A DNA stretch of 64,000 nucleotides from Malus domestica (GCF_042453785.1 NC_091675.1:7576501-7640500), one strand, 5' to 3'; counted from the first letter of the stretch, positions 47,732-59,333 are shown. Numbers and translations: made by a program. Notes: a model not told the origin generated them from the sequence alone.

Positions 47732-48126
47732 GACCAACTCCAATGGTTGGGCTAAAAACTAAATATTTTAACCCGAAAAATTTAGCTTTTAGCCAAGAAA
47801 CAGCTTTTCTGCTCTAACCGTTCTAGCCTAAAATTTTAGCCCGGAATTATTAATGAATGAACTTAGGCTTTTTTTTTTGTTAAATTAAATTTAAAAAAAA
47901 AATGTAGATTATCGTAAATTAATTTTATAAACATTTTAATCTAAAAATAAATAAATTCTGATAAATATTGAAAATTTTAAATTACGATTTTTGGGCTAAA
48001 TTTCGGAGGGAATATGGCCTTGGTTTAGCATTTAGCAGTAGCCCAAATTTTCCCCTTGGGTTGGAGTGGGTTTGGGGGAAAATTTTGGGGAGTAATTTGG
48101 CTTTTAGCCCACCATTGGAGTTGGTC
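47732..48126 (+). mobile_element. Tourist-like MITE (PIF/Harbinger), copy 2
   Basis: The ends GACCAACTCCAATGG and, from the right, GACCAACTCCAATGG are inverted repeats. It shares the TTA at 47729-47731 with copy 1 and ends at TTA 48127-48129. Its left half aligns with the reverse complement of copy 1 (both contain TTTTAGCCCGGAATTATTAA). It stops about 120 bases before the peroxidase TATA box. Confidence 0.85.
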
Positions 48127-48245
48127 TTATGAGTTTTTATTTATTTATTTATTTAAATTTTTTGTCTTATTATTCTTTAAATTTAACTTCTCATTATTTT
48201 CTTTGAATATTCTTCACAGACAAAGCCACCTCACGTTAATTAACC

Positions 48246-48254
48246 TTTATATAG
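48246..48254 (+). promoter_or_regulatory. TATA box of the peroxidase gene
   Basis: TTTATATAG lies 60 bases before the chosen ATG, implying a short leader starting near 48280. Confidence 0.6.
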
Positions 48255-48313
48255 ACATGCTTCACATGCATGACACTAACGCAATCAAGAACCTACTGTA
48301 TTCAACTTTTCAA

Positions 48314-50179
48314 ATGAATTCCAAAAGCACCTTCTATCTTCCTTTACTCTTTCTTCTCCTCCTCCTCAAAAGCACCTTTGCTCAACTTCATGTAGAGCAC
48401 TACAGAAAATCATGCCCTAATGTTGAATCAATTGTTCATGCTGCAGTCAAGCTGAAGTTTGAGCAGACTTTTGTCACAGCCCCAGCCACTCTCCGGCTCT
48501 TCTTCCACGATTGTTTCGTTCAGGTAACTTTGATCTTTCATACATAAAACTTGCATTTTTTCGTTGCTTCGAAGTTCTTTCGTGCTATCAGAGATGTATG
48601 TGCAATGTGTGTGAAGTATTTTGTTTTTTGGATAGGGATGCGATGCTTCAATAATGCTAGCGTTTCGGAACAACTCAGCGGAGAAGGATAATTCGGATAA
48701 CCTTTCACTCGCCGGAGACGGGTTTGACACGGTGATCAAAGCCAAGGCTGCTGTTGATAGAGTGCCTAATTGCAGGAACAAGGTTTCTTGTGCTGACATT
48801 CTGGCCTTGGCCACAAGGGATGTCATAAGACTGGTAAAACAAGCACAATTTTGTCTCTTCAACGCTTTAAAGCTTCACAATTTTACAGTTTTACTGAGAA
48901 AAATGAGAACTTTTCATACACTGTAAAAATCCACAACTACTGCTGTTCAGTGCATAATCCATTTTCACCTCAATGTGGGGGTTTTTTTTTTCTTCACAAT
49001 TTTACAGTTTTACTGAGAAAAATGATAATTTTTCATACACTGTAAAAATCCACAACTATTGCTGTTCAGTGCATAATTCATTTTCACCTCAATGTGGGGT
49101 TTGTTTTTGTGGGTTATGAACTTTTAACCTCTGAGGGTGAATCTTGGCGCAACTAAAAGGTTGCTCCTTTGTGACTAAAAGGTCACATGTTCGAGTCGTG
49201 GAAACAGCCTCTTTGCAAAGCAAGGGTAAGACTGTGTACGATATATGTTCTCTCCCACTCTCTCCCTCCCAACTCTTGCAAAGCGGAGAGCCTTGTTGGT
49301 CTAAAGTCGCCTCTTTTTTATGAACGTTTAACCTCTATGCTAATCGAGTTCAAAAGCAATTTGTTCCTTTTTACTGCTTGAAAAAGGAATATATTTTTTC
49401 CTAAAGGTCACTGATTAAGTCAAAAGTTATGCGTGTTTTTACTAATCAAATCATACTAAGTAGAGAATTAGAGAAAGTTTAGCATATATTCTTTGGGTGC
49501 AGACTGGGGGACCATTCTACAAAGTTGAATTGGGAAGACTTGATGGGAGGACTTCTACAAAAGCAAGTGTGAGACAACATCTTCCCCATCCTGATTTTAA
49601 CGTAGAAGAGCTTGATTCATTGTTCGCCAAACACGGTCTCTCTCTAACTGATCTTGTCGCGCTCTCAGGTACATAAAGAAAAGTTGTCACGCCCTGAATC
49701 CGAAAAAAAATATTTTCACTTCATTTTTTCGTGTCCAGAGCGTAGTTAAAATAAAACATCCATGTGTAACAGGAGCACATACAATTGGATTCTCACATTG
49801 CAACAGATTCACTCACCGGATCTACAACTTCAAGAGCAAGAACAGAATCGATCCAACGATGAACGTCGCATATGCAAGGGAGCTCAGAAAAGAGTGTCCC
49901 AAAAATGTAGATCCGAGAATTGCAGTTACCATGGACCCACACACGCCGCAGAGATTCGACAATGTGTACTACAAGAACCTTCAGCAAGGGAAAGGGTTGT
50001 TCACTTCTGATCAGTCCTTGTTCACTGACACCAAATCAAGAAAAATTGTCAACTTATTCGCAGCGGATGCCGCCGCCTTTGAACGAGCTTTTGTGGCAGC
50101 TATGACAAAGCTTGGAAGAGTAGGGATCAAGACCGGAAAGCAGGGTGAGATTAGGCATAATTGCGCTGCTGTGAACTAG
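48314..50179 (+). CDS. Class III secretory peroxidase
   Basis: Four exons (48314-48523, 48636-48833, 49503-49668, 49773-50179), the classic plant layout, give 326 residues. Residues 1-23 are a signal peptide with a Leu-rich core; the mature protein would start at Gln24. The distal haem pocket is RLFFHDCF with Arg61 and catalytic His65. GCDASI and AEKD follow, then [13 protein letters not shown] and [17 protein letters not shown]. The proximal haem ligand is His194 in [12 protein letters not shown]. The family cysteines are present, including the final NC near the C-terminus. It oxidises phenolics with H2O2 in the apoplast or vacuole (wall cross-linking, lignin, ROS). It is nearest to the Arabidopsis PER16/45/51 group. 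The ATG at 48314 is chosen because it gives a signal peptide; the open frame extends upstream into a MITE, which is accidental. Intron 2 carries a tandem duplication and a SINE. Confidence 0.95.
48873..49107 (+). repeat. 119-bp tandem duplication in peroxidase intron 2
   Basis: CTTCACAATTTTACAGTTTT starts at 48873 and again at 48992; both copies run through CACTGTAAAAATCCACAACTA and end CACCTCAATGTGGGG. Only a few bases differ, so the duplication is recent. Confidence 0.9.
49133..49317 (+). mobile_element. Au-type SINE in peroxidase intron 2
   Basis: The body starts GAGGGTGAATCTTGGCGCAAC (A-box region), has the B-box GTTCGAGTC and the Au signature CGTGGAAACAGCCTCTTTGCA, and ends in a T run. 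The target duplication TTATGAAC(T/G)TTTAACCTCT lies at 49114-49132 and 49318-49336, with one mismatch. It is in the sense orientation, 185 bp, essentially full length. Confidence 0.9.
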
Positions 50180-51677
50180 ATTATTCCGTATATTTATGGT
50201 TTTGTTTGCAAAAATTTTATTTGCTAGGCTAATCCACTGAGTTCCATAAGTACTAGTTGCTTATCATAATAATCATCGTTAATGGTTTACCCATGATTGT
50301 AGCTCTAGTGGGAGAGAGCATTTATCCGACATCTACTAGGTTCAAATTTCTCTCCCTTTCTTGTGTCCCTTCCCTTGCCACGAAAAAAACAATATAAATA
50401 AATTACGATAAAACTATCTTTCATTCTTTGCCTCTGTAAAATAAGAGATTTCTTAGTTAGGGAGTTTCGTGTCCGGCCACCCGTGCGCCTGAGACACACA
50501 AGAGGATCGGACCTCCATCCACCACTAGACTTAATTGCAGGGATTCTCCTTAAGTTGTTTTGAGCGGACTGATGACGTGGCACGAAAACCTGCCCAAAAT
50601 TTTCACATGTATGCTGGAATTGGATCCTATCCAGGCAAAGCCTCGGGATCCTCCTAACCAAACAACACGAGATTCAACGGCTACAAACATGAGGATTCCT
50701 CTAAAAATTATAATAATTGTAGCCGTTGGATCAAAATTCAACGGCCCGTGTTGTCTAGTCAGGAGGATCCCGAGGCATTGCCTCGGAGAGGATCCAATTC
50801 CTTACATGCTATATCTTCACCCTTTCATTGGCTGTCATAAACTATAGCATTCCCTTGTTTTTGTTTTCTTTAATACAAGCAATATCGAGGACAAAGTATT
50901 TGAACTCGAGACCTCTAATGCTCATCTCTGTATACCATCGCCTTATTTATAACGTAATTATTACGTTAATAAACCACAAACTTTGTAGGGTAAAGTGTTA
51001 CGCGCATACCTCTCACTTGCTAATTCCATTAAAAACGTTGTGAAATTAAAATTATTGTCCTTGGATTGCAAACTTTATTAAACAACATGAATTAAGCTGC
51101 AACAATTGAACAAAGTAAAACTTCACTAAACTACATGAGCCAAAATCATGCTTTGCCCAATAAGATAATTAATATTGACTCTAAAACACAATTTTCTTCT
51201 ACAGCTTTGAGAAAAGCTTCCAAGAGATGAAATATGCAATTTTTGGTTAAGTCACAATACTGTAATGATTTAGTATCAAACTCGTAAAATTCCATCACGG
51301 ATTTTGCAAATTTCATATCGACCATCAAAAAAGTGAAAGCTAAGATTTATGTCCTACCCATAAAATATTGGATCCATCCTTATTACTTGCTTTGTAGGCT
51401 CCTACTCTGTGCAGTAATGATGCAAAAGCAAGCAGCAGTCACATGAAAAGGCCGACATATGATTAAAAGCAACGAAGCTGTAAAATTCATGTTTTTAGGC
51501 TACGAAAGAGGAGAATCCTCTGCCCAATATTTAACATCAAAGGTAAACTAATTGCAACCTAATCTAAAGACACAAGGTTATTGCTATGCGCTTCATCATC
51601 ATCGTCATTAATTTTCGCTTATCGCTCTTCCGAGGTAGAAGCTTAAGCCTCTCTGTGTTTCCCTTTTGGAAGGCTCG
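50180..51677. other. Intergenic between convergent peroxidase and H+-ATPase genes
   Basis: Holds the two 3-prime regions and one fold-back element at 50616-50801. Open frames here are formed by the element's inverted arms. Nothing else is recognisable. Confidence 0.55.
50616..50801. mobile_element. Fold-back MITE, 186 bp
   Basis: Both ends read GGAATTGGATCCT on opposite strands, followed by GGCAA(A/T)GCCTCGGGATCCTCCT and ACAACACG. The inner parts share CAACGGCTACAA. Arms are about 70 bases. No clear target duplication was found. Confidence 0.8.
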
Positions 51678-54600
51678 TCAAACTGTATAATGTTGTTGGA
51701 TTGTATCGATGTCGAGTCCTTTGAGCTTCACAACTGACTCGACGTGACCCTTCAGAGTATGCAACTCCCGAAGCCTGCAAGAAAAATGGAAAACTCTCTT
51801 AGAACTCGATTTCAATAAAGAACGAGTCGAACCAGCAAAGGGAAATGATGCAAGATGGAGCATTTTCCCGGAAACAAGACACAGAACCGGCAGATATCAT
51901 TATCCAGACACGTGCGCTTCTTTATCTATGTACGAGTACAACTGGTCCTTACCTTGCAACCTCAGCCCTCCGCTTGGCTTGTTCTGCAATCTCGGAAAGT
52001 TCCCTGTAACTGTTCTTCTCATTGAAAAGGTTGTTCGTCTCAGGTGGCTGAAGACCATGAAGGGTCCTCTGTGCTGCAGCCCACTGTGCTTCTCTTTCCT
52101 CTTTTCCATAATCTTTCTTTGTAGTGAAGGCAGTCTGTTGGGAAGGCACAATAAGGTAAATTGTGGCAAGAAACATGAATCTGACTTATATAATGTAGAG
52201 TAGCGCTTACAATGTAGCGGAATGCAACATACCTTGTTCTCCAAAAGATTATTCCACGCTTTCCCGCTTTGAATGTATCGGATTGCAAATTTAAGCAAGT
52301 CAAGAGGGACATATGTCACTATACTGTAAATCCAGATGACACCAGCCCACCCCCAGCCAGCTCCCTCTATCCGTGCAAAACCCCAGTTTGCATACACTGC
52401 TATGAGAGTTGCAACCTGCCATTTTGCAGAATGAGCTATTATAAGAAAAGGAAATTTTGTTTTTTTTGTCGTATGGCCTTGCATTATTGGAAATTACTAC
52501 GATTACAAAACCTTTGCATCTGGTAGCGCAATTAGGAAATATTATAAACGTAAACGGTTGGCAAAAATGCTTACCAGTTGAGCAATCATGAAAGCTCCAA
52601 GTAAGAGAAGTCCAGGGCGTTCAACAAACGACCAGCTGCGAGACCTTGTGACGAAAATAAGGGCTTGGCTCACAATACTCACTTGTAAGTACAACGCTGC
52701 CATCATTTGCTCAGGCCTATTTCTCAAAGATCTCACATGAAACTTATCCTGCATTATGAAAAAAAAAAGTGAATAAAATCAGAAGAATGAACACACTTGC
52801 CAAAACAACTGTGACCTGATTAGCTTATATATTAATGGAAAAAAAAAAGATTACATTCGTACCGAGAAGAAGTCGGTATCTCTCATAAGCCAGAAGAAGA
52901 CTACAGTCATTAGTGCCATGTAACCTCCAAGGACAATACCAGTAGCAAAGATCTCCCTCAGTTTCCAGCTGTCTGGCAGTGGAGATGGCTTCACTCGATC
53001 CTTTGATATTGTCATGATGGTTCCTGGCAGAAACAAATCGGACACATTTAGAGCTATAGTGTTCTAATTGTAACCTATACAAACAGATAGGCGGATGATC
53101 TTACCGTCATTTAGGATGGCAATGATCAATACCATGAAGGGTGCAAAGTCAAACTTCCATATCAAAGCAATGAACATAAATCCAAACTGCATAAATCTTA
53201 GCAATGTGAGAACCAACACACAGCCTAAAATAGGAAAACACTAATATCTAAATACCGATCATTGCTTCACTTACCACTATACGTATGGTAATTGAAACAG
53301 CATAGATCTGCAAATGGAACAAAATAATTAGAATGGCCTGGGAAAATTTATAAAACACTAGATTTACCACTATACATTTACTCACGAAGATTTACAACTC
53401 TACGTATATTCATGAAGATTTACCACTATATCCACTCAATAAACATAAATGTAACTTACAGTATAGTTCTTCATCCTCTGGAATATTGCTCTGCTTGTCA
53501 GTACTGCGCTTATGATCACACTTAATCCTGGTTCAGTGAGAACAATATCTGAAGCACTTCTTGCAGCATCAGTAGCATCAGCTACGGCAATACCAATATC
53601 TGCTTTTTTCAATGCAGGAGCGTCATTGACACCATCTCCAGTCATTCCACAGATGTGCTTCCTCTCTTGCAGCCTCTTTACAATTTCATATTTGTGTTCT
53701 ATAATATTAAAAAGATGTGTTAGAACAAGGGTCAATATCAAGTTCAGAACATTCATATACTGTGCACATTTAATTAATAATGAAAAAAAATAGTGGATAA
53801 TTGTGAGTCTGTCGCCAACAAGTGCTGAATTAAATGTTGCTCTGTCCTCGGTACTTGTTGGCAACACTCACAATTATCCTCAGAACTGGAGTATTTCCAA
53901 AGCACTTGGTATTGGTTTAAATTATAAATCATTATGAATGCTATGAACCATCATGAGTATAGGCTGAATTTAAACCAATAACAAGTGCTTTGGAAATGCA
54001 AACTACTACCAAGAAAGCTTCTCATTAAACAGATTGCATGTTTAATTAGAAAGCAGAAAGAACAAAGAAGTTCCGGTAGAACCCACCAGGAAACACTCCA
54101 GCAAATCCATCAGCCTTCTCAATCAACTCGTCCACAGGGAGGGAAGCTATGGCTGCATCCTTGTCTTGGCCAAGTAATGCGGAAGACGGGTACATGTTTG
54201 TTCCCATACCAAGCCTCCTTCCAGTTTCCTTGCCAATGGCAAGCTGGTCCCCTACACAATGGGAAGAACAAATTACAAAGAATGAATAAAGCATCGAAAT
54301 TCCCCAGGCAGGAGAAAAATGGGAGGAGGAACTACATGTAGTCATAGTTTAAAGGGGCAATGAAGCCTACCTGTAATCATTTTCACATTCACACCGAGAT
54401 TGAGAGCTCTGCGAATTGTTTCTGCACTGTCATGCCTAGGAGGATCAAATAACGGCAATAAACCAACAAACTGCCATGGTGTCCCTTGACTCTCTTTTGT
54501 TTTCTCTGGTACTTGCTGGAGATAAATTAATGACAGAAATGATATCAGGAATTCAGTTGACACAACAATAAGCATATGATAAAGGTTTGTCTTTCAAACC

Positions 54601-57600
54601 TGTCTTGCAACAGCTAGAGAACGAAGTCCACGTTCAGCAAACTTATCAATCACCGCATGCACCCTTTTCTTGAAATCTTCCTTGCAGTTGCAAAGGGTTA
54701 ATATCTGAGGATAAGAAATATCTGCATTTGTTATGTCCGGAGAGGGATATTTTTCCCCAAATCAATGGCTAGAATTGAGTTAAGACAAGGTTACCTGCTC
54801 AGGGGCACCTTTGCTAGCCCGATGCCAATTTCCATCGGAATCGATGTAGGTCAGAGCAGTTCTCTTGTCTACGGGGTTGAATGGTAGGAAATGGATTTCT
54901 CTTATACCAGCTCGTGCCTGCCCAATTTATTATACAACACAGAAGATTAGATTATGAAAGCTTGGACCATAAAGTAATGATAAAGTAAAGAAAAGCGAGA
55001 GACCAATTACCTCCTTAGGATCAGCAAGCATTCCTACAATTGCAGCATCAATAGCATCCTGATTTTCAGTCCTAGAAGCCCTTGCTGCAAGAAGCATAAC
55101 ATGCTCTTTCTCCACACCCTTGGCAAACACTTCAATCAGATTTCTATCAACTGTGAGCTTGTTCAGGGTCAAAGTCCCAGTCTTATCACTGCAGAGGACG
55201 TCCATGCCAGCCATTTCCTCAATGGCAGTCATTCTCTTGGTGATAGCTCCTTGCTGAGAAAGCCTGTGGGAGCCAATAGCCATAGTGACAGATAAAACAG
55301 TTGGCATGGCAATTGGGATTCCTCCAATCAAGAGAACCAGCAAATTATCAATCCCTTGCCTGTACTTGCGCCTCTGTATTGGGTACATTACTATTATCTC
55401 AATTAGTATCCCCAGGGCAATTGAACAAATGCAGAAGTTCCCAATGGCAGTGAGAACTTTCTGGAAGTGCCCAACTTGATTGGTACTGTCCACCAGATGT
55501 GCGGCCTTACCGAAGAAGGTGTGCACACCAGTAGCAATAACAACTGCTTCAATTTCACCCTGTTTACATGTTGAGCCAGAAAACACTTCATCTGAAGGAT
55601 TCTTAGTAACAGGAAGGGACTCGCCAGTAAGGGCAGATTGATCAATTTTCAGAGGATCACCCTCGAGAAGGCGGGCATCAGCAGGAACAATATCTCCCAA
55701 TTTGATACTGATTATGTCTCCAGGCACCAAAATTGAAGCATCTTGCTCAGTCCATCGACCATCTCTAAGAACCTACATCAGGTGACCACAAAAAATCAGG
55801 AAACTATTCATAAGAATATTGGCAGTACCAATATAAGCATTGTTACAACAATTTTATTTCTTCACCTTAGTCTTGGGAGCTAGACCAGCCATAAGGGCTG
55901 CAGCAGCATTACCAGCATTGTTTTCTTCGATGAAACTGATAGTAGAGTTAATGACCAGAAGAACAACAATGCCAACAAAGTCCTGCCAATCAGGAGGCCT
56001 TCCATCACCATTTGCCAAGACAATAGCCATCAAAGCAGCAGCTTCCATAACCCATGACAAAGGATTCCACATAAATCCCAAGAACTTGAGCAGTTTGCTC
56101 TCCTGTTTACAGAAGACAAAATCATCACAGGTCATACCAAAAAAAAAGTTGGAACAAAAGATTTCAATATGTCAGAAACTGTAACAAACCTTTTTCTCTT
56201 CTAATTTGTTTGGTCCAAAGACTTGAAGCCTGTTGGCTCCTTCGTCTGCAGTCAGACCTTCTCTTGTACATTTCAGCTGCTCAAAGACTTCCTCTATCGG
56301 AATCCGTTCCTGTGAACAAAATGAACAAATAAACATGAATCAACAGCTCACTTCTTAGGGGTAACTGCATGCAACCAACTGTTTTCTGCAATATGAAATT
56401 CAAACAACACCTATTTTCTTTACATGAATTTTTCAGATGATTCCTATAACAGAAACATTTCCATTTCAAAATTTATCTGAATCGTTTGAATGCAGCACCG
56501 ATATTTAAACCGCATTTGTCATGATACGTTCGGTTCTACACACATACAATTATTTCAAACTAAAAACTTACTGTAAGAATTCACCAATGCACCATAGTTT
56601 ACTTGTAATTAGCAAAAAAAACAGTTGATGATATTTTAAGATTTTTCTTCAGTCAACAAAAACCTCAACAGTTAGGATTCACAGATTAATAGTCAGTAGA
56701 TTCACGAAATACATGTGTGGACAGATGGGATCTGCTTTTGGATCACTGCCTCATGTGAACCTTAAAAAAACGCAGGTTCCACGAAGATAAAAAAACAATT
56801 GTTTCAAGGACAAAAAGTCAAACACTTCTTTCTCCCTTGTTGACTTCATGACGTAGTAAAATAAAATAATTAAAACAGTGAACAATGATATTTCAACTGC
56901 TCATGAACACACTTTTGACCTTATCTTGCATAAACCAAACAAGAACACGGGTAAAATTACAATCATGAATACTAACAACAGCTCTTTTTACCCTACGCAC
57001 ACGCACCCATGTTTATGTCACTTGTTTTTATATTTAGGGTAGTGTTATTCATACGCTTATTTTTACTTCTCACATACTTTTGTGTTAATTTTCTGTCATT
57101 AATTTTCTTCAGTTCATTTAATTTAATAATCTACACTAAGAAGCAAGGGATGAGCTTAGCCTTAATGTAGTTCAAATTGGCATGTGACAAGAATCGAACA
57201 TAAGACCTCTCACTTACAAGCAAAGAGGAATACCACTAGGTCGTAATACTAAATAACAGATAACACTACCCTTTATTTATTCACCGACCAGAAAAAAAAT
57301 AGTGTGAGATTATCATTTACTACACAATTTAGCTATTCCTCAACAGACATTTAACGTTTGACCAATGAAAACAAAAATTAAAGAAATATATTAAATTATA
57401 AATGAAAGATCCAAGCAAATATCAAATATGTAATACAAGGAAGGCAGTCAAAACGCCCAAATCCCAAATCAAAAAAGCAAATAAAATACGCCCAAGTATG
57501 GAATAAAATCAACACAGGTCTTCATATGGAATTGTTCAATCTGACAAATCAAAAATTATTCGTTTCTGCATATAAAACTATTTAAGCATCACCAAAAAAA

Positions 57601-58473
57601 GAGGTGCGTATCAAACACGCGTCAAATAGGGCCCGTGAGGGTAATTTAATATTCGGTTGCCAGCCATGTTCTCTGGTACATCAGCGTTGCGTTGTCAAGC
57701 CGCTGATTTCATGCGATTTTCGGGTGCGTATCTCACACACTCCTCCAAAAAGCGCAGACCATATAAATTTTTTAACAAACATTTTCCGAAAGTAAAAACC
57801 GAAACAGTCTTTTTAAAAATTATAAACAAATAAAAAGTGCTTGAGATATGGTAGGGAAGCATCTGAGCCGTTCGCTCTGGGCTCTGATCTGGTCCCACCG
57901 GAAGGGGAGTCCAAACGGCCCCAACGATTCAGATGGCCTGAAAGTTTGGTGTGTCGTGTCTCTAAGACCATCGCCGAAATGACAGACCAAAAAAAACAGA
58001 TAAGTCACGCCGCCGATTTAACCACGAAAAATAAGAGATAATTTATAATTTTTTATAATATAAATATTTTATTTTCGAAGAACTGAAAGGACGATGCGAA
58101 ATCTCCTGCTACCCAAACTGTGATCGTAAAATATCAACAACCGTTTGGCAGGCGAGAAAATTAGCGAAATAAATAAATAAAAGCAAAATGCATCGAAAAA
58201 TTGAGAAAGAAAGCGGAAAAAATTATAAAAAAAAAAAAATCTTCGAAGCGAGTGAGATGAACTCACGATACTGATACAGAGAAAACCAAATTCCCCAAAA
58301 ATTCAATTAGATTGGAATTTTGCTTTCCTTTTAGCTTTTTTTCGCGGAAACCAAACACATGCAGCAGAGTTCAAGAGAGAAAAGGAAAGGATATAGATAT
58401 GGATATATGTATATACCAGATCGACGGACTCGTTTTTTATCTCTTCGAGGCTGATGGCCTTATCGCTGCCCAT
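51678..58473 (-). CDS. Plasma-membrane H+-ATPase (P3A type, PMA4/AHA1-like)
   Basis: Sixteen minus-strand exons give 954 residues: 58473-58417, 56309-56190, 56102-55866, 55772-55011, 54917-54795, 54704-54600, 54515-54371, 54251-54087, 53698-53460, 53307-53275, 53186-53105, 53023-52863, 52748-52575, 52415-52233, 52134-51953, 51774-51678. It pumps protons out of the cell at ATP cost, energising transport and acid growth. TGES (187-190) is the actuator loop and CSDKTGTLT carries the phosphorylated Asp334. KGAPEQ is in the nucleotide domain and [18 protein letters not shown] forms the hinge. Paired membrane helices lie before TGES, before DKTGT and in the last six exons. The C-terminal autoinhibitory domain ends HYTV, whose Thr is the known phosphorylation and 14-3-3 site. 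Length and exon pattern are canonical; no key residue is missing. The N-terminus [13 protein letters not shown] is closest to tobacco PMA4. The leader holds a short upstream ORF. Confidence 0.97.
53795..53879 (-). repeat. 85-nt hairpin in H+-ATPase intron 8 (first of two)
   Basis: GGATAATTGTGAGT followed by GCCAACAAGT at 53795-53824 faces its reverse complement ACTTGTTGGC and ACTCACAATTATCC at 53853-53879. Arms are about 30 bases with a few mismatches. Confidence 0.8.
53893..53997 (-). repeat. 105-nt hairpin in H+-ATPase intron 8 (second of two)
   Basis: The arms 53893-53923 and 53967-53997 are reverse complements over 31 bases with a single mismatch (ATTTCCAAAGCACTTG on one side, CAAGTGCTTTGGAAAT on the other), around a 43-base loop. 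Confidence 0.85.
57037..57272. mobile_element. MITE in H+-ATPase intron 1
   Basis: The ends GGGTAGTGTTAT and, from the right, GGGTAGTGTTAT are perfect 12-bp inverted repeats. The left part (TTTTTACTTCTCACATACTTTT) matches the family seen at 2160, 59194 and 63118. The right part differs, so this may be a hybrid or a relative. Target duplication unclear. Confidence 0.6.
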
Positions 58474-58597
58474 GGTGGAGGAGTCGCTGGGGAGCTCGGA
58501 GGAGGTCAGAGCTGCAGTGAGAGAGGACTTGATTAGTTTTTGAGCAAAAATAAGAGAAAGGAGGCGGAGTATATGTAGTCTGAAATAAAATAAAGCC

Positions 58598-58660
58598 CTA
58601 GAGTCTAGAGAGAGAAAGAGAGAGAGTCCTAGTGAGAGAAGACGTAAGGTCACCTACCAT
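58598..58660 (-). promoter_or_regulatory. Upstream ORF (20 codons) in the H+-ATPase leader
   Basis: This is the only ATG between the predicted start site (about 58770) and the main ATG. It opens MVGDLTSSLTRTLSLSLSRL and stops at TAG, 124 bases before the H+-ATPase start. A leader intron could remove it. Tobacco relatives are known to have regulatory upstream ORFs in their leaders. Confidence 0.5.
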
Positions 58661-58795
58661 GAAAAGGTTAGAGAGGATGAGGGGAGGAGGGAATGGGGGA
58701 ATCGGGTTTTCGGGTCTCGGAGCCCGCGGCGGGGGCGGGTGAAATGGTGGGAGTGAGTGAATGAATGAAGGAGAGCTAGGGAGTCCACACTGGCT

Positions 58796-58805
58796 TGATT
58801 TATAT
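58796..58805 (-). promoter_or_regulatory. TATA box of the H+-ATPase gene
   Basis: The minus strand reads GTATATAAAT about 325 bases before the main ATG. It is followed by a long CT-rich leader (CTCTCTCTTTCTCTCTCT near 58605-58625), usual for highly expressed plant genes. Confidence 0.6.
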
Positions 58806-59193
58806 ACACCTGAGTTTGGGAGTAGGTGGGGATCCACGAGTGGGCCCATATGCGAGCGTCTTTGACCTGCCACCCCTTTGCGCAATGCGGCGCGTGGAGG
58901 AATACTGTGGGGACTCCGTGACGGTCATTTTTCTTCTGTTTTTGTTTTGTTTTCTTTTTATTTTACGAGCCGTGATAACAATAGAAATATCAAAATTTTA
59001 ATTCAAATGATGTCTCAGTATAAGAAATAAATATATTAATCGATATTTAAATAATAATTTAATTATTTACAACCACGTTATTTGATTTGAACTCACACGA
59101 TCTTAGAAATTTAATTTCCTACTTTAGAGATGCTCACATCACTGTTGATACCATATATTTTTTATTGTAAAAATTAGCGTACAATATACATAA

Positions 59194-59333
59194 AGATGTG
59201 TGATATCCATACACTCATTTTTACTTCTCACACACCTTTTTATTTTTCGGCCGTTTGATCGAATGAAGTAAAGAAGATCAATTGACATAAATTAAAAAAA
59301 TGTGTGATAAGTAAAAAGTATCCACACACCCCT
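59194..59333. mobile_element. MITE of the GTGTGGATAT family, 140 bp
   Basis: GATGTGTGATATCCATACACTC at the left faces GTATCCACACACCCCT at the right, with TTTTTACTTCTCACACACC facing GTGTGTGATAAGTAAAAA and a central GGCCGTTTGATCGAATGAAG. Closely related to 63118-63258. Confidence 0.75.

Noticed and set aside
48056-48313. In-frame N-terminal extension of the peroxidase beginning in a MITE
   Set aside because: It would hide the signal peptide, starts inside a transposon and lies upstream of the TATA box.
58598-58885. 95-residue minus-strand frame over the H+-ATPase promoter
   Set aside because: Most of it lies upstream of the TATA box; only its last 20 codons from the internal ATG could be in the transcript.
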